6,459 bases of DNA from Alphaproteobacteria bacterium (GTDB lineage: Bacteria > Pseudomonadota > Alphaproteobacteria > ATCC43930 > CGMCC-115725). The position numbers were made by a program, and so were the translations under genes. The notes beneath the pieces are model-generated. The model worked only from the letters and a program-made list of their open reading frames with translations, was not told the origin of the DNA and ran no database searches. The DNA lies in assembly GCA_028866355.1 (NCBI GenBank), contig JAGWIH010000136.1, positions 1 through 6,459 on the forward strand. The letters are read 5' to 3'. Numbering within the stretch: position 1 is the first letter of the stretch; every line of letters starts with the position of its first letter. This document shows, piece by piece, positions 5,943-6,459 of this stretch.

Positions 5943-5974
5943 GCCGGAATGCGACGGCGGTCCGGCTGGCTTTT
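5943..5974 (+). terminator. Weak terminator-like hairpin
   Basis: GCCGGA (5943-5948) and TCCGGC (5961-5966) form a six-base stem with a 12-base loop. TTTT follows at 5971-5974 after a four-base gap. The order stem then T-run is that of an intrinsic terminator on the plus strand, but the stem is short, the loop long and the T-run brief. It could end read-through from ftsB before the pdhA promoter region. Confidence 0.2.
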
Positions 5975-5981
5975 CAGATGG

Positions 5982-6002
5982 CTTAACTTGAAAGCAGTTA
6001 AG
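5982..6002. promoter_or_regulatory. Inverted repeat in the AT-rich pdhA upstream region
   Basis: CTTAACT (5982-5988) and AGTTAAG (5996-6002) are perfect reverse complements around a seven-base spacer, inside the only strongly AT-rich patch of this gap (about 5975-6050). They lie 125 bases before the pdhA ATG. The symmetry and AT content suggest an operator for a dimeric regulator in the pdhA promoter region. TTGCAA (6045-6050) with TAGGGA (6068-6073), 17 bases apart, is one weak promoter candidate downstream. A T-rich stretch (6003-6016) follows the repeat, so a weak plus-strand terminator is a second reading. Confidence 0.4.
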
Positions 6003-6126
6003 TTTCATTTTTCTTTGCATAACAATCATTTGTGAAGAGTTTCGTTGCAATGTTGGCAGTGGCTGGGTAGGGATAGCGGTGCGTCGCCGCGGTCGCTGTG
6101 CCGCCGCTGAGTTACCGGGAGACACC

Positions 6127-6459
6127 ATGGCCGTAGCCGCCAAGCGCAAGCCCAAGTCCCGCCCCGACGAGCCCGCCGAAGCCGAAGTCTCGACCGAGAA
6201 ACTGCTCGACCTCTACCGCAACATGCTGCTGATCCGCCGCTTCGAGGAGAAGGCGGGCCAGATGTACGGCATGGGGCTGATCGGCGGTTTCTGCCACCTC
6301 TATATCGGCGAGGAAGCGGTGGTCATCGGCGCCATGGCCGTCGCCGAACCCGGCGACACCGTCATCACCGCCTATCGCGATCACGGCCACATGCTCGCTT
6401 GCGGCATGGATCCGAAAGGCGTCATGGCCGAGCTCACCGGCCGCCGCACCGGCTATTCG
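6127..6459 (+). CDS. pdhA: Pyruvate dehydrogenase E1 component, alpha subunit (partial, 5' end)
   Basis: This is the thiamine-diphosphate-dependent alpha subunit of the E1 enzyme, which decarboxylates pyruvate and passes the acetyl group to the lipoyl domain of E2. Only the first 111 codons are in the window; the frame runs off the end. After a Lys/Pro/Glu-rich N-terminal arm (1-20) the E1-alpha fold begins: LLDLYRNMLLIRRFEEKAGQ (26-45), GFCHLYIGEEAVVIGA (54-69), DTVITAYRDHGHMLACG (77-93) and LTGRRTGYS (103-111), which normally runs into the GKGGSMH segment. The ATG has a good ribosome-binding site, GGGAGA (6117-6122). A frame this close to the pyruvate form suggests pdhA rather than a branched-chain or acetoin dehydrogenase alpha subunit, supported by the eno-ftsB context, where pdhA, pdhB and pdhC usually follow. 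It has its own upstream region of 283 bases, so it is probably separately transcribed. Confidence 0.95.
   Translation, partial: MAVAAKRKPKSRPDEPAEAEVSTEKLLDLYRNMLLIRRFEEKAGQMYGMGLIGGFCHLYIGEEAVVIGAMAVAEPGDTVITAYRDHGHMLACGMDPKGVMAELTGRRTGYS

Noticed and set aside
5983..6001. A CtrA binding site (TTAA-N7-TTAA) before pdhA
   Set aside because: The two TTAA boxes are 11 bases apart, not seven, so they do not fit the CtrA consensus.
5481..6155. A 224-codon minus-strand frame covering ftsB and the gap before pdhA
   Set aside because: It is antisense to ftsB for half its length, and the translation of the gap part is not protein-like. The pdhA upstream palindrome and AT-rich patch fit regulation better.

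Overview
The window is a GC-rich, gene-dense, all-plus-strand piece of chromosome from an alphaproteobacterium, probably a member of the Hyphomicrobiales or a near relative. Three things point there. The gene order pyrG-kdsA-eno-ftsB-pdhA is typical of that class. Two palindromic intergenic repeats belong to types I recognise as dispersed through such genomes: one reads 'CGTCATTGCGAG...GAAGCAATCCA', the other 'ATGGCCGGG...CCCGGCCAT'. The proteins also read as alphaproteobacterial. The assignment rests on memory of gene order and repeats, not on a search.

Layout: positions 1-93 are a short leader. A DEAD-box RNA helicase of the RhlE type (94-1419) ends in an unusual His/Gly/Asn- and Arg-rich tail. 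A long imperfect hairpin repeat (1422-1497) starts three bases after its stop codon. CTP synthase pyrG (1586-3211) is followed after 24 bases by kdsA (3236-4078). The kdsA stop codon overlaps the enolase start in an ATGA (eno, 4075-5346). A second palindromic repeat (5369-5391) follows eno. The septum-formation gene ftsB/divIC (5523-5843) comes next, then a 283-base gap with hairpins and an AT-rich patch, then the first 111 codons of pdhA (6127 to the window edge).

The genes fit together metabolically. Enolase makes phosphoenolpyruvate. KdsA condenses it with arabinose-5-phosphate to start Kdo for lipopolysaccharide. PyrG supplies the CTP that activates Kdo and feeds phospholipid synthesis. 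Pyruvate from the same glycolytic end enters the pyruvate dehydrogenase complex through PdhA. FtsB adds a division protein to this envelope-and-carbon cluster.

No new multi-gene system is visible; the coding content is housekeeping. The most striking signal is non-coding. Eight GANTC sites, the target of the alphaproteobacterial cell-cycle methyltransferase CcrM, lie in the 117 bases before ftsB (5403-5519). By hand count only seven occur in the rest of the window. Four of the eight fit the stricter YGAKTCG form that I recall as linked to GcrA-dependent promoters. This suggests that ftsB may be under CcrM/GcrA cell-cycle control.
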